64,000 nt of DNA from JBAXTE01 sp963556065 (GTDB lineage: Bacteria; Bacteroidota; Bacteroidia; Bacteroidales; WCHB1-69). Within the stretch, counting starts at the first letter, position 1. The number at the start of each line of letters is the position of its first letter. Shown here piece after piece: positions 8,391 to 16,350 of the stretch. The notes beneath the pieces are model-generated. The model ran no database searches, was not told the DNA's origin, and saw nothing but the letters and a program-made list of their open reading frames with translations. A program made the position numbers and the translations under genes. The stretch covers positions 76,309 through 140,308 of the forward strand of contig CAUVYH020000009.1 of the NCBI GenBank assembly GCA_963556065.3. Reading direction: 5' to 3'.

Positions 8391-10799
8391 ATGACAAAAG
8401 GTTTCAAAGTTTTCACCGTTTTATTTACGGTCATTATGCTGTTTGTAGGCGGTTTTTCTGCCGATGCCGTACCGGCTTATCCTGGCTTAATCAGTTTTGT
8501 ACAACCCGATGGTTCAACAATACGTATTTACCTTAAAGGTGACGAAAAGGTAAAATGGGCGGAAACAGAAGACGGTTATTCAATCTTGTTCAATGCTCAG
8601 GGATATTACGAATATGCTGCCACTGACACAAAAGGAGATATGATTCCTTCAGGAGTCATTGCAAAAAACAATGAAGATCGTACACCTGCGAACTTATCAT
8701 TTTTATCAACCGTTTCAAAACATAAAAAATACAGTGCCACTCAAATTTCAATGGCTAAACAAATTTGGAATGCTACATCCTTGGAAAAAAACGGACCCAA
8801 ATCTTTTCCAACCACAGGCAATCGAAAGCTCCTATTAATTCTGGCAAACTTTAACAATACCACAACCACTTTTACTCAAACACAGTTTAATAATTACATG
8901 AATCAAACGAACTATAATGGAACAGGTAGTTTTAAAGACTTTTTTCTTGAATGTTCTTATGGCACACTCACGATGACAACAACCGTTACGGCTTGGGTTA
9001 CATTGCCAAACACGCATGATTATTATGGACCGAATGCCAATTGGGGAACGTTTGCTCACGATGCTATCGTTGCGGCTAATTCAACCGTAGATTATTCACA
9101 ATTTGATAATGATGGGGATGGAATTGTTGATGGAGTGGCTATTATTCACCAAGGTCCCGGACAAGAGTCAACATCAAGTACGGATGATATTTGGTCGCAT
9201 AGTTACGATTTGACTTCGGCAGGCTATTCTGTAGCTCAGCGTACATTTGATGGGGTTAAAGTAAATTCATATACAGTTCAACCGGAGCTTATTGACGGAA
9301 ACATGACGACGATTGGAGTGATGTGCCATGAGTTTGGTCATAACTTAGGTGCACCGGATTTTTATGATACCGATTATGAAACGAGTGGGCAGTATGAGGG
9401 AACAGGTGAATGGGATTTACAAGCCGGTGGTTCTTGGAATGGTACAGGTTACACTTCTGCGCTTATGGGAAATAAGCCCGCACAACCGAATGCTTATACA
9501 AAATGTTATATTTATAATTGGGCAACGCCAACAATTTTAACCACAGGGACAACAGTAACACTGAATAACTCTGCTCAAAATGCCGGTAGCTTTTACCGAT
9601 TCAACACCAACACCTCCAATGAGTTTTTCCTGCTCGAAAATAGACAAAAAGTTGGCTTTGATGCTTATGTTCCCGGACATGGTTTATTAATTTACCATGT
9701 TGACGGTTCTTATGTTTCTTCGCATAGTTCCTCGAACGATATCAACAATACAAGTCATCAAGGAATGTTTATTATCCCAGCAAACGCTACTGTTGCTAAT
9801 GGGATTGCTGTTAGCTCTTCTACTACCTTGAATACAACAGGAGCTACATATCCGGGCACGGGAAATAAAACAACTTTTACAGATGCAACCACTCCAAATT
9901 CAAAATCATGGGCAAATGCAAACACAGCTAAACCAATTACTTCAATTACTGAAAATACTACAAATAAAACGGTAACACTCAATTTTATGGGTGGGGGATC
10001 CGGTTGTGCTCCGGTTGCGATTACCACCCAACCGGCGACGACTCAGAGTGCTTGTGCTCACGGTGGTGCTTCGTTTACGGTTGCCGCTACTACCGGAACA
10101 GCTCCTATTACGTATCAATGGAAATATTATAACGGAAGCACATGGAACAATGTTACCAACGGGACTCCGGCAGGAGCGACTTATACCAACGGAACGGCTG
10201 CTACGATGTCCGTTACCGGAATTACGACAGCGGGTACCTATCAATACAGATGCTATCTGACCAATTGCAGTGGAGCTAATAACGCCACGTCAACAACGGC
10301 TTCGCTTACAATAAAAGCATTACCGACAGCTCAATTCACATACAGTGCTTCCGGATTAACGGTTACATTTAACAACACTTCAACCAACGCAAGTTCTTAC
10401 AGCTGGAATTTTGGAAGCGGAACATCAACGACTGCAAGTCCTGTATATACGTTTCCTTCTAGTGGGCAATACACGGTAACGCTAACGGCTAATAATCAGG
10501 GATGCACCGCTACTGCTACTCAAACAATAAATGTAACAGGAACCGGGATAGCTTCAAATAACAATCAGAATTTAACCATCTATCCCAATCCGGCACATGG
10601 TGTAATTACGATTCAACTTGATGTAGAATCGAACAATAAATTATTGTCAATATTTGATATTACCGGCAGGCTCGTTTGCCAAAAAGCACTGCAATCACTA
10701 AAAGAAGATATTGATCTCTCTTATCTGAATTATGGAGTTTATGAAGTTAAAATTAATCTTGATACCCGAGTTTTGCATCGGCGACTGATCCTAAAATAG
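8391..10799 (+). CDS. Secreted M6-family metalloprotease with PKD-like domain and T9SS sorting signal
   Basis: This 802-residue protein is a predicted extracellular zinc protease of the immune inhibitor A (M6) family. It has a signal peptide (residues 1-26) and then an M6-type N-terminal region (about 30-110). The catalytic domain carries HEFGHNLGAPD, with zinc ligands H313 and H317 and catalytic E314. An Ig/PKD-like part covers about 540-720, including YSWNFGSGTSTTASP. The C-terminus (about 725-802) is a T9SS type A sorting domain (LTIYPNPAHGVITI ... YGVYEVKI), so the protein is expected to cross the outer membrane through the Por/T9SS machinery and to be anchored or released. A hairpin terminator follows. 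Likely role: degradation of environmental or host protein. Confidence 0.9.
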   Translation: MTKGFKVFTVLFTVIMLFVGGFSADAVPAYPGLISFVQPDGSTIRIYLKGDEKVKWAETEDGYSILFNAQGYYEYAATDTKGDMIPSGVIAKNNEDRTPANLSFLSTVSKHKKYSATQISMAKQIWNATSLEKNGPKSFPTTGNRKLLLILANFNNTTTTFTQTQFNNYMNQTNYNGTGSFKDFFLECSYGTLTMTTTVTAWVTLPNTHDYYGPNANWGTFAHDAIVAANSTVDYSQFDNDGDGIVDGVAIIHQGPGQESTSSTDDIWSHSYDLTSAGYSVAQRTFDGVKVNSYTVQPELIDGNMTTIGVMCHEFGHNLGAPDFYDTDYETSGQYEGTGEWDLQAGGSWNGTGYTSALMGNKPAQPNAYTKCYIYNWATPTILTTGTTVTLNNSAQNAGSFYRFNTNTSNEFFLLENRQKVGFDAYVPGHGLLIYHVDGSYVSSHSSSNDINNTSHQGMFIIPANATVANGIAVSSSTTLNTTGATYPGTGNKTTFTDATTPNSKSWANANTAKPITSITENTTNKTVTLNFMGGGSGCAPVAITTQPATTQSACAHGGASFTVAATTGTAPITYQWKYYNGSTWNNVTNGTPAGATYTNGTAATMSVTGITTAGTYQYRCYLTNCSGANNATSTTASLTIKALPTAQFTYSASGLTVTFNNTSTNASSYSWNFGSGTSTTASPVYTFPSSGQYTVTLTANNQGCTATATQTINVTGTGIASNNNQNLTIYPNPAHGVITIQLDVESNNKLLSIFDITGRLVCQKALQSLKEDIDLSYLNYGVYEVKINLDTRVLHRRLILK

Positions 10800-10817
10800 G
10801 CAAATAATACACTTGAG

Positions 10818-10849
10818 AAAAGGAAGTTCTTGAAGAAGGATTTCCTTTT
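10818..10849 (+). terminator. Terminator after the M6 protease
   Basis: An 8-bp stem, AAAAGGAA / TTCCTTTT, with a 16-nt loop and a T7 run lies 18 bp after the stop codon. This is the classic intrinsic-terminator layout. Confidence 0.6.
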
Positions 10850-10907
10850 TTTAAGTACAGATATTTAAAAACAATAAGGAATATAGCATTCTATAAATTT
10901 GAATTTT

Positions 10908-11618
10908 ATGATAAGATTTAATTGGAGGGTATTGTTTACACTAATAGGAATTCCTAGTTTTTTAAATGCCCAGAACCAACCGATTACGGTTACGGATATT
11001 GATGGAAACGTTTATAAAACAGTTCAAATCGGCAACCAGCTGTGGATGGCTGAAAATTTAAGAACCACAAAATTCAGCAATGGCAAACCCATCCCCAAAA
11101 CCAATGACAAAGCCAACTGGAAAGGCCTGATGAGCGGCGGAGTTTGCTTCTACGACGATCAATCCGCTAATGGGAAAACTTACGGAGCCTTGTATAATTG
11201 GCATGCTGTTCGAGCCCAAAAATTATGTCCTACAGGGTGGCATGTTCCTAGCGATGGAGAATGGGATACTTTGGCGATTGCTTTAGGTGGAACAAAAATT
11301 GGAGCAACTCATCGCGAAGAAATAGAGTTGTTGGATATTGGTGGCAAACTAAAAGCGGATACTACTCTTTGGCAAAATCCAAACACCGGAGCCACTAACG
11401 AGACGGGATTTTCGGCGTTACCGGGCGGATACCGGACCAGCGGAGGAGCATACGACCTAAAAGGAAGTTTTGGTTATTGGTGGAGCTCCTCAATCAGCAA
11501 CTCCTATGGCTCATTTTGTCGATTTATGAATTACAATACATCTTCGTTTTACAAAATAAACCTCAGTAAAACGTATGGATTTTCGGTGAGATGTATAAAA
11601 GATTATCTAAACAAATAA
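10908..11618 (+). CDS. FISUMP-domain (Fibrobacter succinogenes major paralogous domain) exported protein
   Basis: This 236-residue protein has an N-terminal signal peptide (to about residue 22, ...FLNAQ) and one FISUMP domain. Its start is the diagnostic VTDIDGNVYKTVQIG-NQLWMAENL, followed by YGALYNWHAV, CPTGWHVPSDGEWDTL, FSALPGGYR and a final SVRCIKD. The domain is abundant in Bacteroidota and Fibrobacteres surface proteins, but its molecular function is not established. No T9SS domain or lipobox is seen. The ATG at 10908 was chosen over the TTG at 10899 because that TTG belongs to a TAAATTTG promoter-like octamer at 10894-10901, which is unusually close to the start. Confidence 0.8.
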   Translation: MIRFNWRVLFTLIGIPSFLNAQNQPITVTDIDGNVYKTVQIGNQLWMAENLRTTKFSNGKPIPKTNDKANWKGLMSGGVCFYDDQSANGKTYGALYNWHAVRAQKLCPTGWHVPSDGEWDTLAIALGGTKIGATHREEIELLDIGGKLKADTTLWQNPNTGATNETGFSALPGGYRTSGGAYDLKGSFGYWWSSSISNSYGSFCRFMNYNTSSFYKINLSKTYGFSVRCIKDYLNK

Positions 11619-11671
11619 TGTCATTTCTCTAGAAAGTCAATATTTTAAACTGATTTTCTACAAATCTGTAC

Positions 11672-11679
11672 TATATTTG
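11672..11679 (+). promoter_or_regulatory. -7 promoter element (TATATTTG)
   Basis: TATATTTG matches the Bacteroidota -7 consensus and lies 15 bp before the ATG of the outer-membrane protein gene at 11695. Confidence 0.5.
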
Positions 11680-11694
11680 TAAAAAAACGATTGC

Positions 11695-12255
11695 ATGAAA
11701 TACTACAGATTTTTATTGTTTCTGACTCTAATTTTTTTCTATTCGTCTGTTTCCGCTCAAAAATATGCAGCGGGTGGTTCTGTGATGTATAATCTCCAAA
11801 CGGAAAGTTTCGGATTCGGTGCCCGGGGAATTCTCAATCCCAACCGCAACTGGAGTTACTCGCTCCAAGTCTCCTACTATCCTTCATTCAACCAAGTGCA
11901 TGAGTATAACCTCGGGTTAGGGGCGGAATACAAGTTTATGCGGCAACGTAAAGTCTTCTTCTACCTCCTCGGACATGGCGGGTATAACGGATGGGTAAAT
12001 TACGAAGAGTCGCCGATGAAAGACCCAAAATACAACAACTGGAATCTCGAAGGTGGCGTCGGGGTGTCGATGTGGACCTGCTTGCGGCCTTTTATTGAGT
12101 GGAGATATAACACCAACTTTAGGGAAGCGCATTTTCAGGTGGGCTTGATTTATGTTTTCGGATGTCGCTGCAATACAAACCCCGGCACAAATACCGGATT
12201 TTTCGGCATTGGCAGTCCCCGAAGCAAAGGATGCCCTGGTTACGGGAATTACTAG
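11695..12255 (+). CDS. Hypothetical exported outer-membrane beta-barrel-like protein
   Basis: The protein has 186 residues: a signal peptide (1-21, ending VSAQ), then alternating aromatic/polar strands (WSYSLQVSYYP, YNLGLGAEYKF, FFYLLGHGGYNGWVNY, FRPFIEWRYN-like, HFQVGLIYVFG), as in small outer-membrane barrels of Bacteroidota. The tail is Gly/Cys-rich (CRCNTNPG ... SKGCPGYGNY). No specific family is recognised. It has its own promoter element. The repeat-bounded GxxExxY element begins 36 bp downstream. Confidence 0.6.
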   Translation: MKYYRFLLFLTLIFFYSSVSAQKYAAGGSVMYNLQTESFGFGARGILNPNRNWSYSLQVSYYPSFNQVHEYNLGLGAEYKFMRQRKVFFYLLGHGGYNGWVNYEESPMKDPKYNNWNLEGGVGVSMWTCLRPFIEWRYNTNFREAHFQVGLIYVFGCRCNTNPGTNTGFFGIGSPRSKGCPGYGNY

Positions 12256-12290
12256 CCATTTTTAAGAAACCTTTTAAATGATGTTTAAGC

Positions 12291-12408
12291 TATTGCACAA
12301 AAGACACAAAGAAAGATGAAAAAAAACAAATTATAAAGAGTAAAACATAAACACATGCAATTCCTTTGTGAAACTTTGTGCCTCCTTTGTGATGCTTTGT
12401 GACACAGC
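12291..12408 (+). mobile_element. Gene-less copy of the CTTTGTG/CACAAAG-ended element (unit 1)
   Basis: The left end, 12291-12313, matches 12439-12461 at all but three positions. The right end, 12360-12408, is a 49-bp direct copy of 12881-12929 (43 of 49 identical by eye). Only about 46 bp separate the two ends, and no reading frame lies between them. It looks like a short derivative of the neighbouring unit 2 that has lost the GxxExxY gene. No transposase is present and no target-site duplication is evident. Confidence 0.6.
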
Positions 12409-12438
12409 AAAAACAACTCTTCAAATTAATCTTAATAC

Positions 12439-12929
12439 TATTTCACAAAAGACACGAAGAAGACACTAAAGACACAAAGAGTATCAAAAAATGAATCATA
12501 TGACTGAAAATGAATTATCAAATAAAATTATTGGCTGTGCAATTGAAGTTCACAAACAATTAGGGCCTGGATTGCTTGAATCTGCATATCAGGAATGTTT
12601 GTATTATGAATTGAGGTTGTTAGGTTTTGACGTAAAAAAAGAGAAACCGATGCCTGTTATTTATAAAGATGTGAAGCTTGAACATGGATACAGAATTGAT
12701 CTACTTGTGGAGAATAAAGTAGTTGTTGAAGTTAAAACAGTTGAAACCCTTAATGATGTTCATACTGCTCAAGTACTGACATACTTAAAACTAGGGAATT
12801 ACAAACTCGGACTACTATTGAATTTTCAAGTCACAACATTAAAAAATGGAATAAAAAGAGTCGCAAATTAAATACGCATTATTCCTTTGTGGCACTTTGT
12901 GTCTCCTTTGTGGCACTTTGTGACACAGC
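12439..12929 (+). mobile_element. CTTTGTG/CACAAAG-ended element carrying the GxxExxY gene (unit 2)
   Basis: The 491-bp unit contains one gene (12491-12871). Its left end (12444-12479) has four CACAAAG-like sites at steps of 9, 11 and 9 bp. Its right end (12885-12922) has four CTTTGTG sites at steps of 10, 11 and 10 bp. The two arrays are inverted relative to each other, like terminal repeats, and the spacing is about one turn of B-DNA. Unit 1 lies 30 bp upstream in the same orientation. Confidence 0.6.
12491..12871 (+). CDS. GxxExxY protein (PD-(D/E)XK nuclease-fold, PF13366 type)
   Basis: This 126-residue protein carries the family signature GLLESAY (G27, E30, Y33). It also has a PD-(D/E)XK-like core, with D70 in GYRIDLLV, E80-V-K82 in VVEVKTVE, and a Gln (Q94) in HTAQVLTYLK. 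The family is widespread in Bacteroidota and other environmental phyla; its function is unknown, although the fold predicts a DNA or RNA nuclease. A second ATG at 12500 is also possible. The gene is AT-richer than its neighbours and is tightly enclosed by inverted arrays of CACAAAG/CTTTGTG sites (12444-12479 and 12885-12922). That suggests gene and repeats move or work as one unit. Confidence 0.85.
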   Translation: MNHMTENELSNKIIGCAIEVHKQLGPGLLESAYQECLYYELRLLGFDVKKEKPMPVIYKDVKLEHGYRIDLLVENKVVVEVKTVETLNDVHTAQVLTYLKLGNYKLGLLLNFQVTTLKNGIKRVAN

Positions 12930-12967
12930 ATAAAACAAAAAGCTACAAAAAAATAAAACAATTGATT

Positions 12968-13882
12968 ATGAACAGATTATCAAAATCGGCCCTCCTTATA
13001 ATATTTGTTTCTGCGATACTATTTTCCGTGTCGTGCAAGAAAGATCGGGTTGAAAAAACAATGAACTCGTACGAAAGCATCAACAGTTATCTGGATTCAA
13101 AAAAGCAAGCTGAACAAGTTTTTGTGATCGATTCAAACGGTCAGGGACCAATTGTCGGGAATCAGGGTACCCGGATTTGGATATCGAAACATTGTCTGCA
13201 GAAACCCAACGGCGACACCATCACCTGGCCTTACACCGTAAGATTGGTGGAACTTTATACTCCCAAAGACATCATTTATTATCAAATGCCAACCGTCTCT
13301 TCGCAGGGCTTTTTGGAAAATGACGGAGAAATTCGTTTGAGAGCCTTTAAAGATGAAACCGAACTCGTTTTTAAGCCCTACCCTTGCGGCTGCGGTATCG
13401 AGATGCCCAACCAAGCTCCAAAAAGCTATATGCGGGTGTTTTATGGCATTGAATCGGCGATTACAGACTGGTCGAGCAACGGCTCACAATTTGGCATCAA
13501 CAGTTTGGCCAATCCATTTTTTGCACATACCGATTCGAGTTATCAGGCCATGATTTACCGTTTGGGATGGATTGGATGCGATTCTCTGGCTGGTAACAAC
13601 ACCGGTGGAAAAATCACGTTCCAGTCGAGTACCGATGAACTCCAGAATCTCGGAATCTTTGTCTATATGCCGGCTACCCGCACGGTAATGCAGGCATACA
13701 GCGCGTTGTCCGGGTTTATCCCCAACGGAACTTCCGTAAAAATCATCTGCATCGGGATCGACAGCAGCGGAACGCTCTACACCTATTACCAGAGCATGAC
13801 CATGAGCGGGGATGCTTCCGTGGAAGTGACCATGAATGCCATTTCCGATGCTGATTTAACCACGTTGCTCAACAGCTTATAA
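12968..13882 (+). CDS. Hypothetical lipoprotein
   Basis: This 304-residue protein has a lipoprotein signal peptide starting at the ATG at 12968 (hydrophobic core LLIIFVSAILF, lipobox SVSCKKD). The upstream extension to 12887 runs through the CTTTGTG repeat and was rejected. The mature part starts with a charged helix (MNSYESINSYLDSKKQAEQ) and continues with beta-rich sequence containing CGCG-type Cys (PYPCGCGIEMP). No known domain is recognised. The amidohydrolase gene starts 8 bp after its stop, so the two are probably co-transcribed, but a shared function is not evident. Confidence 0.75.
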   Translation: MNRLSKSALLIIFVSAILFSVSCKKDRVEKTMNSYESINSYLDSKKQAEQVFVIDSNGQGPIVGNQGTRIWISKHCLQKPNGDTITWPYTVRLVELYTPKDIIYYQMPTVSSQGFLENDGEIRLRAFKDETELVFKPYPCGCGIEMPNQAPKSYMRVFYGIESAITDWSSNGSQFGINSLANPFFAHTDSSYQAMIYRLGWIGCDSLAGNNTGGKITFQSSTDELQNLGIFVYMPATRTVMQAYSALSGFIPNGTSVKIICIGIDSSGTLYTYYQSMTMSGDASVEVTMNAISDADLTTLLNSL

Positions 13883-13890
13883 CTTATTGA

Positions 13891-15063
13891 ATGAAAGCCT
13901 TTAGCGCAGACTACCTCTTTTGCGGGAATGATCATGTAATTGAAAATGGTGTAATTGTCCTGGATGATTCCGGGAATATTACAGAGATTCTGAATTCGAC
14001 CCAAAAGAGCAGTTTCGTGAGCAAAAGTGAGATTATTCCCCTCAAAGGCATTCTTGCTCCCGGCTTTGTAAACACCCATTGTCACCTCGAACTTTCGGCC
14101 TATTACAATAAAATCCGCACTGGATGTTCGGTGGATGGATTTATCCGAGCTTTGGAAGTGGAAAAAAGAACGGTTCCGAGCAGTCCCAACGACATTGCCG
14201 TTGCCGATAAAGCAATGTGGGACGAAGGCATCGTGGCCGTGGCCGACATTTGCAATACTGCTGAAACAATTGAGGCAAAGAGCCAGAGCAAAATTTACTA
14301 TCACAACTTCGTGGAGGTCTTTGGCTCGAATGCCCGATCGGCGGAGAAAATCTTCCTACATGCGGAAAAAATTGCCGAACAGTTTTCGGACGCCCGACTC
14401 CCCGTGTCCATCACGCCGCATTCGTTGTATGCTTGTAGCGAGCCCTTGATGAAGTTGATACAGCAGAACAAAAGCCACAGTCTTACGCTGCACTTTATGG
14501 AATCGGAAGAGGAAAACGACTTTTTCGAATTCCGGAAAGGGAAAATCATTGAACGGGCGGAACTTTTCGGGGTCACGCCGGATCATTATTGCAACACCCG
14601 TAAACGTCCTTCGGAAATTGCCATATTGGCCTTGAAGCCAAATCGAAAATTGCTTTTCGTTCACAACACCATGGCCACCAGCGAGGATTTAAAGCATTTG
14701 TGCAACACCTTTTCCAACAATGCCTGGTTTTGCCTCTGCCCGAACTCCAATCTATACATCGAAAACAGGTTGCCCAACATTGAACTGATGCTTCAACACA
14801 CCCAAAACATCACCATCGGTACCGATAGTCTGGCTTCAAATCATAAACTATCCATACTGAAAGAGCTGATCACCATTGCCCACCATTTCCCGAAAATACC
14901 CACGGCTACACTCTTGCAATGGGCAACCCGAAACGGCGCAAGGTTTCTGGACATTGAAGACCAATTCGGCTCCCTCGAAGTGGGCAAAGCCCCCGGTCTG
15001 AACCATATCATTTGCGACAACTTTGATTTGAGAAGTGCGGAAAAGGTGGTGAAAATTTTCTGA
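13891..15063 (+). CDS. Amidohydrolase-family metal-dependent deaminase/hydrolase
   Basis: This 390-residue cytosolic enzyme belongs to the ATZ/TRZ-like branch of the amidohydrolase superfamily. The metal-binding pair is H63/H65 in NTHCHLELS. A later His-containing segment is SITPHSLYACS, the E-rich LHFMESEEE follows, and the metal Asp is in GTDSLASNH near residue 311. This layout is shared by guanine, adenosine-like and aminodeoxyfutalosine deaminases and by chlorohydrolases. The substrate cannot be assigned. A role in futalosine-type menaquinone synthesis is possible but no other mqn gene is in the window. It follows a lipoprotein gene by 8 bp. Confidence 0.75.
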   Translation: MKAFSADYLFCGNDHVIENGVIVLDDSGNITEILNSTQKSSFVSKSEIIPLKGILAPGFVNTHCHLELSAYYNKIRTGCSVDGFIRALEVEKRTVPSSPNDIAVADKAMWDEGIVAVADICNTAETIEAKSQSKIYYHNFVEVFGSNARSAEKIFLHAEKIAEQFSDARLPVSITPHSLYACSEPLMKLIQQNKSHSLTLHFMESEEENDFFEFRKGKIIERAELFGVTPDHYCNTRKRPSEIAILALKPNRKLLFVHNTMATSEDLKHLCNTFSNNAWFCLCPNSNLYIENRLPNIELMLQHTQNITIGTDSLASNHKLSILKELITIAHHFPKIPTATLLQWATRNGARFLDIEDQFGSLEVGKAPGLNHIICDNFDLRSAEKVVKIF

Positions 15064-15074
15064 TTTTCAAAGTT

Positions 15075-15164
15075 TTAAATCTTCACAATCTTAGAATTAT
15101 AAACGGCATTTTTATTTGTTATAATTCTAATGAAATAAATCCCTTTTTCTAATATATTTTGACA
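15075..15164 (-). pseudogene. Remnant of a T9SS C-terminal sorting domain
   Basis: On the minus strand, in-frame codons from 15164 to a TAA at 15075 spell a T9SS type A tail: LEKGIYFIRI, then ITNKNAVYNSKIVKI and stop. This is the usual ending of secreted Bacteroidota proteins (xKGxYfxxi ... kiik). A stop codon at 15165-15167 and the amidohydrolase-nfo intergenic setting show that the rest of the gene is gone. The same stretch contains a 12-bp inverted repeat (15091-15102 / 15119-15130), which may now serve as a terminator hairpin. Confidence 0.55.
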
Positions 15165-15234
15165 TTAAAGTCCTTCGAGCTATATCACTTTAAGTATATT
15201 ATGAACAAAGTTTGGAAAGTATGGTTTTGATTAA

Positions 15235-15242
15235 TATCTTTG
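15235..15242 (+). promoter_or_regulatory. Promoter of nfo (-7 TATCTTTG, -33 TTTG)
   Basis: TATCTTTG at 15235-15242, with TTTG at 15211-15214 and a 20-bp spacer, matches the Bacteroidota -33/-7 promoter. It overlaps the extended start at 15240 and so favours the ATG at 15258 for nfo. Confidence 0.6.
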
Positions 15243-15257
15243 ATAAAAAATAACCAG

Positions 15258-16103
15258 ATGAAATATATCGGAGCGCACGTCAGTGCATCGGGCGGTGTTG
15301 AAAATGCACCCGTAAACGCTCACCAGATCGGTGCTACCGCGTTTGCCTTGTTTACCAAAAACCAACGTCAGTGGGCCTCCGCACCGCTGACCCTAAAGAG
15401 CATTAATGCCTTTAAGGAAAATTGCCTGAAATATGGCTACACAGCATCCCAAATACTACCTCACGACAGCTATCTGATCAATCTGGGGCATCCCGAAGCG
15501 GAACCTCTGCAAAAATCGCGGGAAGCATTTCTCGACGAGATGCAGCGGTGCGAACAATTGGGTCTCGACCGGCTCAACTTTCATCCGGGGAGTCATCTGG
15601 GTAAAACGGATGAGGAAACCTGCCTGAAAACCATTGCCGAATCGATAAACATTGCTCTTGGAAAGACGTCGGGCATTACGGCCGTCATTGAAAACACCGC
15701 CGGACAAGGCACCAATATGGGATTCCGTTTCGAGCAGATTGCCACCATCATTCACCATGTGGAGGATAAATCCCGCGTGGGCGTGTGCATCGACACCTGT
15801 CATGCCTATTCTGCCGGTTACGACTTGAAGACCAAAGAGGGCTTCAGCCAAACGTTTGCCGACTTCGATAAAATAATCGGAATCAACTATCTGAAAGGCA
15901 TGCACATCAACGATTCCAAAAAGGAATTCGGCTCCCGAGTTGACCGTCACGACAGCCTCGGGATCGGCACCTTGGGCCTTGAACCGTTTAAGTTTATCAT
16001 GACCGACTCCCGTTTTGACAACATTCCATTGATTCTGGAAACGCCCAATGATGAAATCTGGGCGGAAGAAATTGCGTTGCTGAAGAAGATGATGAATGGT
16101 TGA
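15258..16103 (+). CDS. nfo: Endonuclease IV (AP endonuclease)
   Basis: This 281-residue zinc enzyme cuts 5' to abasic sites in base-excision repair. Family motifs are seen in order: start MKYIGAHVSASGG, NFHPGSH with a metal His, ENTAGQG with a metal Glu, GVCIDTCHAYSAGYD, KGMHINDSKKEFGSRVDRHDSLGIG and a C-terminal ILETPND. The length is normal. The ATG at 15258 gives the canonical MKYIGAHVS start, and the earlier start lies in the promoter. A hairpin-bearing repeat begins right after the stop codon and could act as terminator. Confidence 0.96.
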   Translation: MKYIGAHVSASGGVENAPVNAHQIGATAFALFTKNQRQWASAPLTLKSINAFKENCLKYGYTASQILPHDSYLINLGHPEAEPLQKSREAFLDEMQRCEQLGLDRLNFHPGSHLGKTDEETCLKTIAESINIALGKTSGITAVIENTAGQGTNMGFRFEQIATIIHHVEDKSRVGVCIDTCHAYSAGYDLKTKEGFSQTFADFDKIIGINYLKGMHINDSKKEFGSRVDRHDSLGIGTLGLEPFKFIMTDSRFDNIPLILETPNDEIWAEEIALLKKMMNG

Positions 16104-16104
16104 T

Positions 16105-16336
16105 GAGTCCCGAAAAATAAAAAATCTTCGATTTTTCAATTTTTCGTGGATCTTTTAACCCTCGTTTACGGGGCTCGAAAAAAAATGAAATCGAAGATTT
16201 CTGTTTTTTCGGGATTGATAGGTTTATCGCAAAGTGACTTTTGTTAAGTTCGTTTTTTACTTTCAACTTTCTGACTTTTAACTTTTAACTGATTTCGGGT
16301 TTCCATATCAACATATAACTCCATAAACTTATAAAC
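16105..16336. repeat. Hairpin-containing direct repeat, copy 1
   Basis: A 27-bp inverted repeat (16108-16134 and 16188-16214, 24 of 27 paired; starts TCCCGAAAAA) is followed by a conserved T-rich tail ending near CATAAACTTATAAAC. The same sequence, in the same orientation, recurs at 21465-21660. The two copies bracket the tandem beta-helix genes. Copy 1 carries about 21 extra bases in the loop (16153-16173). It looks like a non-autonomous mobile (MITE-like) or intergenic repeat. Confidence 0.7.
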
Positions 16337-16350
16337 AAAACTCCAATAAA

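Noticed and set aside
12291..12929. Classic insertion sequence around the GxxExxY gene
   Set aside because: There is no transposase and no clear target-site duplication; the ends are short site arrays rather than ordinary terminal inverted repeats.
13786..14304. 172-codon open frame antisense to the lipoprotein and amidohydrolase genes
   Set aside because: It lies opposite two well-supported genes, has no recognisable domain and no promoter; it is a shadow of GC-rich coding sequence.
15456..16139. 227-codon open frame antisense to nfo
   Set aside because: It is fully opposite a certain endonuclease IV gene and begins inside the hairpin repeat.
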